From NCBI GenBank assembly GCA_017432425.1, contig JAFRJE010000002.1:62001-126000 (forward strand): DNA of 64,000 nt. The letters are read 5' to 3'. Position numbers and translations under genes: made by a program. The notes under the pieces were generated by a model. It worked only from the letters and a program-made list of their open reading frames with translations. It made no database searches and was not told the DNA's origin. Source of the stretch: Candidatus Saccharimonadota bacterium (GTDB lineage: Bacteria; Patescibacteriota; Saccharimonadia; Saccharimonadales; Saccharimonadaceae). Positions 33,521 to 41,750 of the stretch are shown here, in pieces; within the stretch, counting starts at the first letter, position 1; every line of letters starts with the position of its first letter.

Positions 33521-34702
33521 ATGGAAAACAATACTAAAATCATAGAAGGAAATATTAAAAACAAATCAGAAGAAACTAAAAAGTCCAGCGGGAACGCACT
33601 TGCAATTACCTTTTCGAGTCTTGCGCTCGTCTTTGCTCTCGGCTCTTGTTTCCTCTCTTTCTTAACATACCAAGATTCTCTAACCCCAATTACTTTCCTC
33701 GGCTCCGGAACTGACGGAAATTCCGCAAATTTCGTCGAGGGCAGTATTGCCGACGTCGCGAACTCCGTCGAAAAATCCGTCGTCTCAATCTTGACCGAAA
33801 CTCGAACAATGAGTTATTTTGGCGGCGCCTCAACTTCTGCCGCTGCTGGAACTGGTATGCTTGTTACAGAAAACGGCTATATTTTGACTAACAAACACGT
33901 CGTCGACGGCGCGAATAAAATCTACGTCGTCCTCGCTGACGGAACCGAATACGAAAATGTTGAGCTCATAACGACCGACCCCCTAAACGACGTTGCCGTT
34001 CTTAAAATCCCTGACGTTTCTGGGCTTTCTCCGGTTACCCTCGGCGACTCAAAAACCATTTCCGTCGGTCAACAAGTTATCGCAATCGGTAACGCCCTCG
34101 GTCAATACCAAAACACCGTTACCTCCGGCATTATTTCCGGAACCGGTCGTAACATTACCGCAACCGACGAGTCTTATTCTTCCTCAGAAACTCTGACCGA
34201 CATGATTCAAACCGATGCCGCGATTAACTCTGGCAACTCCGGCGGACCGCTCGTCAACGCTGCCGGCGAGGTCATCGGCATCAACACCGCCGTCTATTCC
34301 GACGGAAACAATATCGGCTTCGCAATCCCCATTTCCTCCGTTAAAGGTCTCTTAAATAATATTATCGAAAATAACTCAACCACCCGCGCCTACGCCGGAA
34401 TCTATTATTCAAACATCACAACCGACCTCGCAAAAGCCTATAATCTCCCCGTAACTGCCGGCGCTTATGTCTACAGTAATTCAGTTTATTCCTCCGTTAT
34501 CTCTGGCTCACCCGCCGAAAAAGCCGGCTTGAAAGATAAAGATATTATTATCTCCGTTAACGGCGTAAAAATCGGCAAAGCTGGTTCGTTCTCCTCGCTT
34601 ATTGGCGAATATAAACCCGGCGATACGGTCGAGCTGCTCGTCCTCCGAAATGGCAACGAAATTGGCATCAAACTTACGCTCGGCGAATACAAGGCGAACT
34701 AA
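33521..34702 (+). CDS. HtrA/DegP-like serine protease with PDZ domain
   Basis: 393 residues. One N-terminal membrane anchor (ALAITFSSLALVFALGSCFL, about residues 28-48). The trypsin-like domain has the full triad: His in ILTNKHVVDG (near 126), Asp in DPLNDVAVLKI (near 158) and Ser in NSGNSGGPLVN (near 239). A C-terminal PDZ domain (about 290-385) contains GSPAEKAGLKDKDIIISVNG. It degrades misfolded extracytoplasmic proteins. Its stop shares bases with the convergent prmC stop (CTAA). Confidence 0.94.
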   Translation: MENNTKIIEGNIKNKSEETKKSSGNALAITFSSLALVFALGSCFLSFLTYQDSLTPITFLGSGTDGNSANFVEGSIADVANSVEKSVVSILTETRTMSYFGGASTSAAAGTGMLVTENGYILTNKHVVDGANKIYVVLADGTEYENVELITTDPLNDVAVLKIPDVSGLSPVTLGDSKTISVGQQVIAIGNALGQYQNTVTSGIISGTGRNITATDESYSSSETLTDMIQTDAAINSGNSGGPLVNAAGEVIGINTAVYSDGNNIGFAIPISSVKGLLNNIIENNSTTRAYAGIYYSNITTDLAKAYNLPVTAGAYVYSNSVYSSVISGSPAEKAGLKDKDIIISVNGVKIGKAGSFSSLIGEYKPGDTVELLVLRNGNEIGIKLTLGEYKAN

Positions 34703-35493
34703 ACCTTATAGCTAAAAACTAGTTGGAAACCTCGGGTCTCGATATGAACGAATCCGAGGTTTTTCGAAAACTTAATCATTGTTTTATGCTGGCAGGGGTC
34801 ACATTCCAAAATTACATACCTCGTCCGTCCGACTGCCTCCGTCATAAACTTTTTAATTATCTCCGTTCCGCCGTCGCCCGCGTATAGTGCCGACCCCGGC
34901 TCCCACTCCAACTCCTTACTTCGCCACGGCCAGCCAATATCAACATACGGCAAATTAGCGACAATCAAATCAAACTTCTCGTCTTTCGGGAATCGCTTTA
35001 AAAGATTCGACTCCAAAAAATCAACTCGCGCGCCAAGACTAATAGCGTTTTTCGACGCGACAAACAACGCGTCCCTCTCAATGTCCGATGCCGAAACCCT
35101 TGCCATCGGCATTTCCAAACTCAGCGTAATCGCCAAAACTCCGCTCCCCGTCCCAACGTCAAGTACTTTCCCTAAAAAAATCCTCGGGTCGAGCCGTTTC
35201 GCAATATCAATAATCGTCTCCGAATCCGGACGGGGAATTAAAACGTGTTGGTTGACCTGAAAAACCCGCCCGTAGAATTCTTTTTCTCCCGAAATATACG
35301 CAAGCGGCATCCCCTGTTCCCGCATCTCAATCAATTTATCCAATAATAATACATCCGCGTCCGCCAGCCTCATTTCAAGATGTGTCATCAAAAAGATTCT
35401 GTCTCGCTCCTGGAGAACAAATAATAAAAGCAGCTCCGCATCTAACGCGCTAATTCGCGTTCTGGCTTTTTTCAGCCATGAGTCTACGTTCAT
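34699..35493 (-). CDS. prmC: Release factor glutamine methyltransferase
   Basis: 264 residues. It methylates the Gln of the GGQ motif in RF1/RF2. It has the N-terminal helical domain ([12 protein letters not shown]), [29 protein letters not shown] and the SAM loop [14 protein letters not shown]. The catalytic NPPY motif reads NLPY ([10 protein letters not shown]), a Pro-to-Leu change at the second position. It overlaps the end of prfA, its substrate gene, by 44 nt. The stop codon shares bases with that of htrA on the other strand. Confidence 0.92.
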   Translation of the reverse strand: MNVDSWLKKARTRISALDAELLLLFVLQERDRIFLMTHLEMRLADADVLLLDKLIEMREQGMPLAYISGEKEFYGRVFQVNQHVLIPRPDSETIIDIAKRLDPRIFLGKVLDVGTGSGVLAITLSLEMPMARVSASDIERDALFVASKNAISLGARVDFLESNLLKRFPKDEKFDLIVANLPYVDIGWPWRSKELEWEPGSALYAGDGGTEIIKKFMTEAVGRTRYVILECDPCQHKTMIKFSKNLGFVHIETRGFQLVFSYKV

Positions 35494-36514
35494 AACCGGA
35501 AAGCTCCTTCAATAAATCATCAATCTCGCCATCCATCGCCGCCGGAATATTCGAGCGCGAATAATGGATTCTATGGTCAGTAATTCGGTCTTGCGGAAAA
35601 TTATATGTCCTAATTTTTTCGCTTCGATCCCCCGTCCCAATCAACGATCTCCTCGCTTCTGACGCTTTCGCGCGTTCTTCTTCTTTCTGTCGCTCAACCA
35701 GCCTCGATCTTAAAATCGTCATCGCTCGCTCGCGATTCTGACGCTGAGACCTTTCGTCCTGCATCGCAACCACAATTCCTGTCGGTAAATGGGTTATTCG
35801 AACTGCCGAATCGGTCGTATTAACCGACTGTCCGCCGTGTCCGCCCGAACGATAAATGTCGATTCTTAAATCTTCGTCCTTAATCTCAATGTCTTTTTCT
35901 TCCGCTTCCGGAATGACCGCAACCGTAACCGTCGAAGTATGAATCCGCCCCTGGCTCTCCGTAACCGGAACTCGTTGAACACGATGAACTCCCCCCTCGA
36001 ATTTTAATTTTCCGTACGCGTCTTCACCCGAAAGTTTAAAAATAACTTCTTTCATTCCTCCCGCTTCGTTCTCGTTTTTCGAAACCAACTCCGCTTTCAG
36101 TCCAACTCTCTCCGCGTATTTTAAATACATTTTCGTTAGCTCCGCCGCGAACAACGACGCCTCGTCTCCGCCCGCCCCCGCGCGAATCTCAACAATCGCG
36201 TTTCGATTATCGTCTGGGTCTTTCGGCAACAATTTTTCTTCCAACTCCTCTGATTTTTTCTTAATTAGCTCCGTAAAAGTCTCAACGTCCGCTTTCGCAA
36301 GCTCTCCGAGTTCCGCGTCTCCCTCCAGTTCTTTTGCCTCCGCTAAGTTTTTCTCCGCGGCTTCTATCTCTTTTTTTAATTCTAAAATTTCTTTAATCTC
36401 TGCGAGTCGCTTCGACTTCTCCGCAAAATCCGGCTTTGCGTAAGAATCTGGCAACGCCAAAAATTCCTCAATCCTCCCTGCTTCGCGTTCTAATTCCTGG
36501 AAATCAATATTCAT
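35450..36514 (-). CDS. prfA: Peptide chain release factor 1
   Basis: 354 residues. It terminates translation at UAA and UAG. A coiled N-terminal domain precedes [16 protein letters not shown], and the peptidyl-hydrolase motif is [17 protein letters not shown] (near residue 225). The [12 protein letters not shown] segment replaces the SPF tripeptide region of RF2, identifying RF1. A TATAAT at 36525-36530 is 10 nt from the ATG. It is coupled to prmC, which modifies it. Confidence 0.96.
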   Translation of the reverse strand: MNIDFQELEREAGRIEEFLALPDSYAKPDFAEKSKRLAEIKEILELKKEIEAAEKNLAEAKELEGDAELGELAKADVETFTELIKKKSEELEEKLLPKDPDDNRNAIVEIRAGAGGDEASLFAAELTKMYLKYAERVGLKAELVSKNENEAGGMKEVIFKLSGEDAYGKLKFEGGVHRVQRVPVTESQGRIHTSTVTVAVIPEAEEKDIEIKDEDLRIDIYRSGGHGGQSVNTTDSAVRITHLPTGIVVAMQDERSQRQNRERAMTILRSRLVERQKEEERAKASEARRSLIGTGDRSEKIRTYNFPQDRITDHRIHYSRSNIPAAMDGEIDDLLKELSGYERRLMAEKSQNAN

Positions 36515-36524
36515 ATATGCTAAT

Positions 36525-36530
36525 ATTATA
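36525..36530 (-). promoter_or_regulatory. -10 box of prfA-prmC
   Basis: TATAAT on the minus strand, 10 nt before ATG 36514; no SD. Confidence 0.55.
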
Positions 36531-36551
36531 TCATATATATTATTATATGTC

Positions 36552-36628
36552 GGACTGTTAGCTCAGCTGGCTAGAGCGTACGATTCACATTCGTAAGGTC
36601 GGAGGTTCAATCCCCCCACAGTCCACCA
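36552..36628 (+). tRNA. tRNA-Val (CAC)
   Basis: The acceptor arm GGACTGT pairs with ACAGTCC, the D arm is GCTC / GAGC, and the anticodon arm TACGA-TTCACAT-TCGTA gives anticodon CAC. The T arm GGAGG-TTCAATC-CCCCC contains one A-C mismatch. The discriminator is A and CCA is encoded (36626-36628). It reads GUG codons. Confidence 0.92.
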
Positions 36629-36639
36629 CAAAGGAAACT

Positions 36640-38145
36640 ATGCTAAAAAAACTAAAAGCTATTCTCCCTCCAGTCCTCTCCGCCTGTCTTTTTTCATTCC
36701 TCGCCTGCTTAAACTTAAAAACCGCGATTTGGTTCGACGAAGCCTATTCCGCCTTTCTAATTCGCGGAAACTTCCAAGAAATTTGGACTTCGACCGCCGT
36801 CGATGTCCATCCTCCCCTTTATTATTTTTGCCTAAAAATCTGGAGCCTCGTTTTCGGAACTTCTGACTTTGCGCTCCGCTCAATGAGCGTCTTTTTCGCC
36901 GCCCTCGGAATTATTCTCGCTTTCTTCCTTCTTCGCCGTCTTTTCGGTTCTCGCCCTGCGACGATTTCGACTTTCCTCCTCTCCCTCTCCCCGCTCTTAA
37001 TTCGCTACGCCGAAGAAATGCGGATGTACGGAATTGTTTTCTTCCTTATTATTAGCGCAACTCTCGTCCTCGACTACGCTTTAAAGTCGAAGCGAAAATC
37101 TTTTTGGTTTCTCTACGCCGTTCTAATTTCTCTCGGAATGTGGACGCATTATTTTACCGCCCTCGCTTGGATCGCGCATCTCGCTTGGATCGTTTATTAT
37201 CTAAGAAAAACTAAAGAGCTAAAAACAATGCTTAAGACCCTCGTCCTGAGCTATTCTCTCGCCGTTGTCCTCTTTCTTCCTTGGCTCCCCTCTTTCTTTT
37301 CCCAAGTCAGAACCGTCCAAAACGGCTTCTGGATTCCCGAAGTTTCGCTCTCGACCCCGCTTAGCTTCTTCTCCGAATCTTTAACCTTAAAATCCCCCGA
37401 CGAGCTGACGAGCTGGCTTCTTCTCCCCGTCTTCGGCGTCCTTGTCCTCTCCCTTTTCTTCCTGAAAAAAGTTTATAAAGCCCTCCCCCGCGAGAAAAAG
37501 TTTAACTTTCTCTTTCTCTCGACTTTGATTTTCCTTCCGCCCCTCCTCTTGATTCTCCTTTCGCTCCCGCCCTTAAAGTCGACTTACGTTACTCGCTATA
37601 TAACCTATTCTTCCGCTCTTTTAGCTAGTCTCCTCGGGCTTATTTTCGCTTTTTCTCTAAGTTTGAATTTAAAGAAAAAAGAAAAAATTCTTCCCGCGCT
37701 CTTCTTGGTCGTTCTTTTGGCTTGTTCCGGAATCGGGATTCATGCCGCCCTAACCCGCGAAAACAATTCCGAAGTTCGCGAGCTAATGAGTTTAATTTCC
37801 CCGAATAAAGAGGGAAAAACCGAACCCGTCCTAGTTAGCGTCGAGCCGATGGACTATTATAATTTCTTTTTCTATGAAACGCCAGAAAATCCCGTTTATA
37901 GTTTTAACGTTGATTTTATTTGGAGCTCGCTCGACCCGCTAAAGAACCTAAAAACCTCCGAAAATCGAAAGTTCTACGTCGAGAATTTTAACGCCGAGTT
38001 CAAGAACGTCGAAAACTTCTACGTCATTCTCTCAAAAGATAAAGTCGAAGATTCCGCTATCGAGACTTTTCTTCCCGACGAATATTCCTCGACCGAAACT
38101 ATCGCGACCGACAATTTCGTCCTTTACTTTTTCTCCCTTTTATGA
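36640..38145 (+). CDS. GT-C (family 39-like) membrane glycosyltransferase
   Basis: 501 residues with about 10-12 membrane segments. The first outer loop carries WFDEAYSAF and, about 25 residues on, DVHPPLYYF. This Asp-Glu plus HPPLYY pattern is that of the ArnT/PMT-type GT-C enzymes that transfer sugars from polyprenyl-phosphate donors. A soluble C-terminal domain (from about residue 385) follows the last helix. Target and sugar cannot be told from the sequence; a cell-surface glycan or glycoprotein is inferred. It lies 12 nt after the tRNA. Confidence 0.8.
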   Translation: MLKKLKAILPPVLSACLFSFLACLNLKTAIWFDEAYSAFLIRGNFQEIWTSTAVDVHPPLYYFCLKIWSLVFGTSDFALRSMSVFFAALGIILAFFLLRRLFGSRPATISTFLLSLSPLLIRYAEEMRMYGIVFFLIISATLVLDYALKSKRKSFWFLYAVLISLGMWTHYFTALAWIAHLAWIVYYLRKTKELKTMLKTLVLSYSLAVVLFLPWLPSFFSQVRTVQNGFWIPEVSLSTPLSFFSESLTLKSPDELTSWLLLPVFGVLVLSLFFLKKVYKALPREKKFNFLFLSTLIFLPPLLLILLSLPPLKSTYVTRYITYSSALLASLLGLIFAFSLSLNLKKKEKILPALFLVVLLACSGIGIHAALTRENNSEVRELMSLISPNKEGKTEPVLVSVEPMDYYNFFFYETPENPVYSFNVDFIWSSLDPLKNLKTSENRKFYVENFNAEFKNVENFYVILSKDKVEDSAIETFLPDEYSSTETIATDNFVLYFFSLL

Positions 38146-38176
38146 TATTATATTGAAAATCTAAAGGGAATAATTT

Positions 38177-38989
38177 ATGCCTAAAAAAGTTACCGAAGCT
38201 CCTTCGCCGGTCTTTAACCCCGAAGAGCTTGAGACGAAGTTAAAAGACGAACTTCGTCATTATCTCGACGAAAAACTTGACGACCGTTTTTTGGATAAAA
38301 TCGAAGACGTGAACAAAAAACTTCTCCGCGAAAAAAATCATAAAATCTGGTTTCGCAACATTTTTATCCTAATTCTTCTCGTTCTAATTGGTTTTGAAAC
38401 TTGCGCGCTCTATAATTCCGGCTTTTTCGACAATTTCCTTAGCCATAAATCTGAGGAAACTTCTGTCTCAGCTTCCGCCGAAAAACCGAAATCGAATCTA
38501 GAAGTTTCCGTCGAAGAGAAAACGCCATCCCTCTCCGAACTTAAAGAAAAATATTCTCCTCTCCTAAAGAATTTTAACCTCCCCGCCGACTCCGCTTATT
38601 ATTCCGACTTTATGTCCGGAAACTTAACTAACGAGCTGAAATTATATTTCTCTCTAAACTCTCTCGATTTCACTTCCCTCGAGACCGAAGAAGATTATAA
38701 TTTAGTCGCCGGCTCCGCTCTCCTCTCCGCCGCGAAAAAACTCTTTTCTAGCTCCGATTTAAAGCTAGCCTCTTTTGACTTTAATGGTAATAAGCTCCGC
38801 TATCTCGAAAAACTCGATTCTTTCGTTTCCTCCGAAATCTTGAAAAAATCCGAAACCTCGACCGAGCTTTCCGCCGACGTTACGGAAATTAAAGAACTCT
38901 CCAATTCGGAAGTCGAAATAAAAACAAAGGCCGGACTCTCCTTAAAATTTAAAGATAATCGCCTCGCCTCTCTTTCTAAATCCGAATAA
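38177..38989 (+). CDS. Hypothetical single-pass membrane protein
   Basis: 270 residues; not recognised. An N-terminal charged coiled region (ELETKLKDELRHYLDEKLDD) precedes one membrane segment (IFILILLVLIGFETCALY, about residues 61-78) and an outer domain rich in Ser, Leu and Lys (ATG 38177 has AAAGGGA upstream). Topology resembles the 4061 and 27453 proteins, with a short cytoplasmic part, one helix and an outer domain. No enzyme motif is seen. Confidence 0.6.
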   Translation: MPKKVTEAPSPVFNPEELETKLKDELRHYLDEKLDDRFLDKIEDVNKKLLREKNHKIWFRNIFILILLVLIGFETCALYNSGFFDNFLSHKSEETSVSASAEKPKSNLEVSVEEKTPSLSELKEKYSPLLKNFNLPADSAYYSDFMSGNLTNELKLYFSLNSLDFTSLETEEDYNLVAGSALLSAAKKLFSSSDLKLASFDFNGNKLRYLEKLDSFVSSEILKKSETSTELSADVTEIKELSNSEVEIKTKAGLSLKFKDNRLASLSKSE

Positions 38990-38995
38990 TTCTTA

Positions 38996-39001
38996 TATAA
39001 T
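38996..39001 (+). promoter_or_regulatory. -10 box of the glutaredoxin gene
   Basis: A TATAAT lies 6 nt before ATG 39008; leaderless layout. Confidence 0.6.
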
Positions 39002-39007
39002 AGAATT

Positions 39008-39211
39008 ATGATTAAAGTTTATACGACCCCGACTTGCGTCTATTGCCACGCGCTCATGGATTGGCTCGACGAAAGCGGGATCGAATATAAAGAAATCGAC
39101 GCCCGCAACGTCGAGGGAATCTCGGCGGTTCCTGTCGTCGAAATCGGTTCGAAAAAAATCGTCGGTTTCGACCGCCGCGCCATTAAAAAAGCCTTAAAAG
39201 AGTTAAACTAA
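39008..39211 (+). CDS. Glutaredoxin-like/NrdH-type redox protein
   Basis: 67 residues, shorter than most glutaredoxins (about 75-85). The N-terminal VYTTPTCVYCHALMDWL carries the CVYC redox pair, and the cis-Pro loop is SAVPVVEIGSKKIVGF. Either a thiol-disulfide reductant, for example for ribonucleotide reductase, or an Fe-S/arsenate accessory protein. lysS starts 4 nt downstream, so the two share a transcript. Confidence 0.88.
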   Translation: MIKVYTTPTCVYCHALMDWLDESGIEYKEIDARNVEGISAVPVVEIGSKKIVGFDRRAIKKALKELN

Positions 39212-39215
39212 AACT

Positions 39216-40769
39216 ATGACAACTTTAGCCGATTATCGCAACGAACGCTTAAAAAAACTCGAGGAAATTAAATCCCTCGGAATTAACCCTTACCCCTCGA
39301 AAACTTCCCGTTCAATAAAAATAAAAAATCTTCTCGAAAATTTCGCCGCCCTCGAAAATAAAGAGGTCTCGATCGCCGGACGCCTCGTCGCGATTCGCTC
39401 GTTCGGAAAAATCGCCTTTCTTAAACTCCGCGACGATTCCGGCGAAGTCCAAGTCTTTATGAGAGAACCCGAGGTTCCTTCTCGGGAATCTCCGGAGGTC
39501 ACGACCGAGGACGAAGGAGCGCGACACCCGCAACGGCGGGCTGGCGCGACTCCGTGTCCCGAAAGGAATTTCGGGTTCGACCTTAGCCGCTTAAAACTCC
39601 TCGATACGGGCGACTTTATCGAAGCGACCGGAACCGTCGGAAAATCCTCGACTGGCGAAATCTCCGTCTTTACCGACTTCATTAAACTCCTCGGAAAATC
39701 CCTCCGTCCCCTCCCTGGCCGCGACGGCTTTACAAATAAAGAAGAACGCTACCGCCGCCGCTATGTCGACATGAACGTCAATCCCGAAGTTCGCGACCGC
39801 CTCGTCCGCCGTAGTAAATTCTGGCAGGCAACCCGCGATTTTATGAACTCTAAAGGCTTTATTGAAGTTAATACTCCTGTCCTCGAACATACGACCGGCG
39901 GCGCCGACGCAACTCCGTTCGAGACCCACATGAACGCAACCGGCGAAGATTATTATCTCCGAATTTCCCAAGAACTTCCCCTGAAGCGTCTTCTCGGCGG
40001 CGGTTTCGAAAAAGTCTATGATATCGGCCCCCGCTTTCGCAACGAGGGCGTCGACGACGAACACCTCCCCGAGCATATCGCCTTTGAGTCTTACGCCGCC
40101 TACGAAAACTACGAAGACGGAATGAACCTTTACGAAGAAATGATAAAATACGTCGCGAAAGAAACTTGGGGAACGCTAAAGTTTAACGTTTCCGGTTTCG
40201 AAATCGACCTCGAAAACGGCGGAAAGCCCTGGCCGCGAATTAAATACGCTGACCTTTTAAAAGAAAAATTTAACATCGACGTCTTTAACCCTGATAAGAC
40301 CCAACTAATTAAAATCCTAAAAGACAACCACGTCGAAGCGAAGAATCTCGAAAACCTCTCTGAAGCCCGCCTAATCGACCACGTCTGGAAGCTAATCCGC
40401 AAAACTTCCGCCGGCCCGTTCTGGCTCGTCGAAGAACCGCTTTCCCTCTCTCCGCTCGCGAAAACCTCTGAAGAAAATCCTCTCGTTACCGAACGTTTCC
40501 ATCCGATTATCGCCGGAACCGAAATGGGGAACGGCTATTCCGAGCTAAACGACCCGATCGACCAGCTCGAACGCTTCCGCGCCCAACAATCCCTCCGTGA
40601 CGCCGGCGACTCCGAAGCCCAAATGCTCGACGAAGATTTTGTCGAAATGCTCGAATACGGCATGCCTCCCGCCTGCGGCTGGGGAAATAGCGAACGAAAC
40701 TTCTGGCTTCTTGAGGGCGTCTCCGGTCGCGAAGCCGTCCCGTTCCCGATTATTAAATCCTTGAAATAA
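39216..40769 (+). CDS. lysS: Lysyl-tRNA synthetase, class II, with in-frame palindromic insertion
   Basis: 517 residues. It charges tRNA-Lys. The OB-fold anticodon-binding domain (VSIAGRLVAIRSFGKIAFLKLRDD) is interrupted after VQVFMR by codons 84-121, which coincide with the palindromic element at 39465-39578 and read as a Pro/Arg/Glu-rich stretch. The class II core follows: motif 1 region (FWQATRDFMNSKGFIEVNTP), motif 2 (YDIGPRFRNEGVD) and motif 3 (GYGMPPACGWG-like: LEYGMPPACGWG). All catalytic motifs are intact, so the enzyme is presumably active with an extra surface loop. The unusually GC-rich codons of the insert stand out. Confidence 0.94.
   Translation: MTTLADYRNERLKKLEEIKSLGINPYPSKTSRSIKIKNLLENFAALENKEVSIAGRLVAIRSFGKIAFLKLRDDSGEVQVFMREPEVPSRESPEVTTEDEGARHPQRRAGATPCPERNFGFDLSRLKLLDTGDFIEATGTVGKSSTGEISVFTDFIKLLGKSLRPLPGRDGFTNKEERYRRRYVDMNVNPEVRDRLVRRSKFWQATRDFMNSKGFIEVNTPVLEHTTGGADATPFETHMNATGEDYYLRISQELPLKRLLGGGFEKVYDIGPRFRNEGVDDEHLPEHIAFESYAAYENYEDGMNLYEEMIKYVAKETWGTLKFNVSGFEIDLENGGKPWPRIKYADLLKEKFNIDVFNPDKTQLIKILKDNHVEAKNLENLSEARLIDHVWKLIRKTSAGPFWLVEEPLSLSPLAKTSEENPLVTERFHPIIAGTEMGNGYSELNDPIDQLERFRAQQSLRDAGDSEAQMLDEDFVEMLEYGMPPACGWGNSERNFWLLEGVSGREAVPFPIIKSLK
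39465..39578 (+). mobile_element. 114-bp palindromic element inserted in frame in lysS
   Basis: It begins GAACCCGAGGTTCCTT and ends AAGGAATTTCGGGTTC, which are inverted repeats of each other with 14 of 16 bases matching. Pairing continues inward (TCGGGA with TCCCGA, GGAG with CTCC) to an apical CCCGC-AACG-GCGGG hairpin (39527-39540), so the whole stretch folds as one long hairpin. It is exactly 38 codons without a stop and is richer in G+C than its surroundings. The behaviour resembles Rickettsia palindromic elements. No other copy was found by eye in this window. Confidence 0.65.
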
Positions 40770-40783
40770 CCATAATAATTATA

Positions 40784-40789
40784 TATAAT
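40784..40789 (+). promoter_or_regulatory. -10 box of ldh
   Basis: A TATAAT in an alternating AT tract, 25 nt before ATG 40815; GGGTGG in between serves as SD. Confidence 0.5.
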
Positions 40790-40814
40790 ATATATAAACT
40801 AAACAGGGTGGACT

Positions 40815-41723
40815 ATGTCTAATAAAATCATGATTGTCGGGACGGGGAACGTTGGTGCGTCGATTGCGTTCTCGCTTATCAACCAACGAACCGCCGTCAA
40901 CGAACTCATCTTAACCGATATTAACGCCGAAGACGCCGAGGGCGAAGCAATGGACTTAAAAGACGCTCTTGCCGTCGCTCCGAGCTACATGAAAATCAAA
41001 TCCGGAACCTATAAAGACGCAAAAGGTTGCGACATTATCATCATCACCGCTGGCGCAAACCAAAAACCCGGCGAAACTCGTCTCGACCTTTTGAAGAAAA
41101 ACGCCTCGATTTTCCGTCCAATGATTAAAGAAATTATGGCGAATGGTTTTCGCGGAATTTTTCTCGTCGTAACGAACCCGATGGACGTTTTAACATATCT
41201 AACCTGGAAATATTCCGGTCTTCCGAGCGACCATGTCCTAGGAAGCGGAACCGTCCTCGACTCCGCCCGCCTCCGCATGAAACTCGCCGAAAAATTAAAC
41301 GTAAACCCGAAATCCGTTCATGCTTACCAAGTCGGCGAACATGGTGACACAGAATTTGCGCTTCTCTCCTCTGCCGACCTCGGCGGACAGCCAATTACCT
41401 CCCTCGTTTCCGAAACCGCCCTCCTCGACATCGAAGATTTTGCCCGCAACGAAGCCTACGAAATCATCAAGAAAAAAGGCGCAACCTATTACGGAATCGG
41501 CGCCTGCGTCGTCCATATCATTAACTGTATTTTGAATGACGAACGTCGTGTCCTCTCGGTTTCGAGTTATGACGACAACAATAACCTCTTTATTGGCTTC
41601 CCGACCGTCGTCGGAAGAAAAGGCGCAATCCGTCGCCTTGACTTAAAATTGACCGAAGCCGAGGGAATTAAATACCAAAAATCCGTTAACGCCCTAAAGA
41701 CCGCCCTTAAATCCGTCAAATAA
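40815..41723 (+). CDS. ldh: L-lactate dehydrogenase
   Basis: 302 residues. It reduces pyruvate to L-lactate and regenerates NAD+. The Rossmann GTGNVGASIAFSL and the Asp in LTDINAEDAEGEAMDL indicate NAD. The substrate loop ANQKPGETRLDLL has Gln at the specificity position, which marks lactate rather than malate dehydrogenases, followed by the catalytic Arg. The catalytic His is in QVGEHGDTEFALLSS. With GAPDH in the same window it fits a fermentative energy metabolism. It has its own promoter. Confidence 0.95.
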   Translation: MSNKIMIVGTGNVGASIAFSLINQRTAVNELILTDINAEDAEGEAMDLKDALAVAPSYMKIKSGTYKDAKGCDIIIITAGANQKPGETRLDLLKKNASIFRPMIKEIMANGFRGIFLVVTNPMDVLTYLTWKYSGLPSDHVLGSGTVLDSARLRMKLAEKLNVNPKSVHAYQVGEHGDTEFALLSSADLGGQPITSLVSETALLDIEDFARNEAYEIIKKKGATYYGIGACVVHIINCILNDERRVLSVSSYDDNNNLFIGFPTVVGRKGAIRRLDLKLTEAEGIKYQKSVNALKTALKSVK

Positions 41724-41737
41724 TTTTAAAAATCATA

Positions 41738-41743
41738 TATAAT
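41738..41743 (+). promoter_or_regulatory. -10 box of the DUF2207 gene
   Basis: A TATAAT lies 7 nt before ATG 41751; leaderless layout. Confidence 0.6.
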
Positions 41744-41750
41744 ATATATT

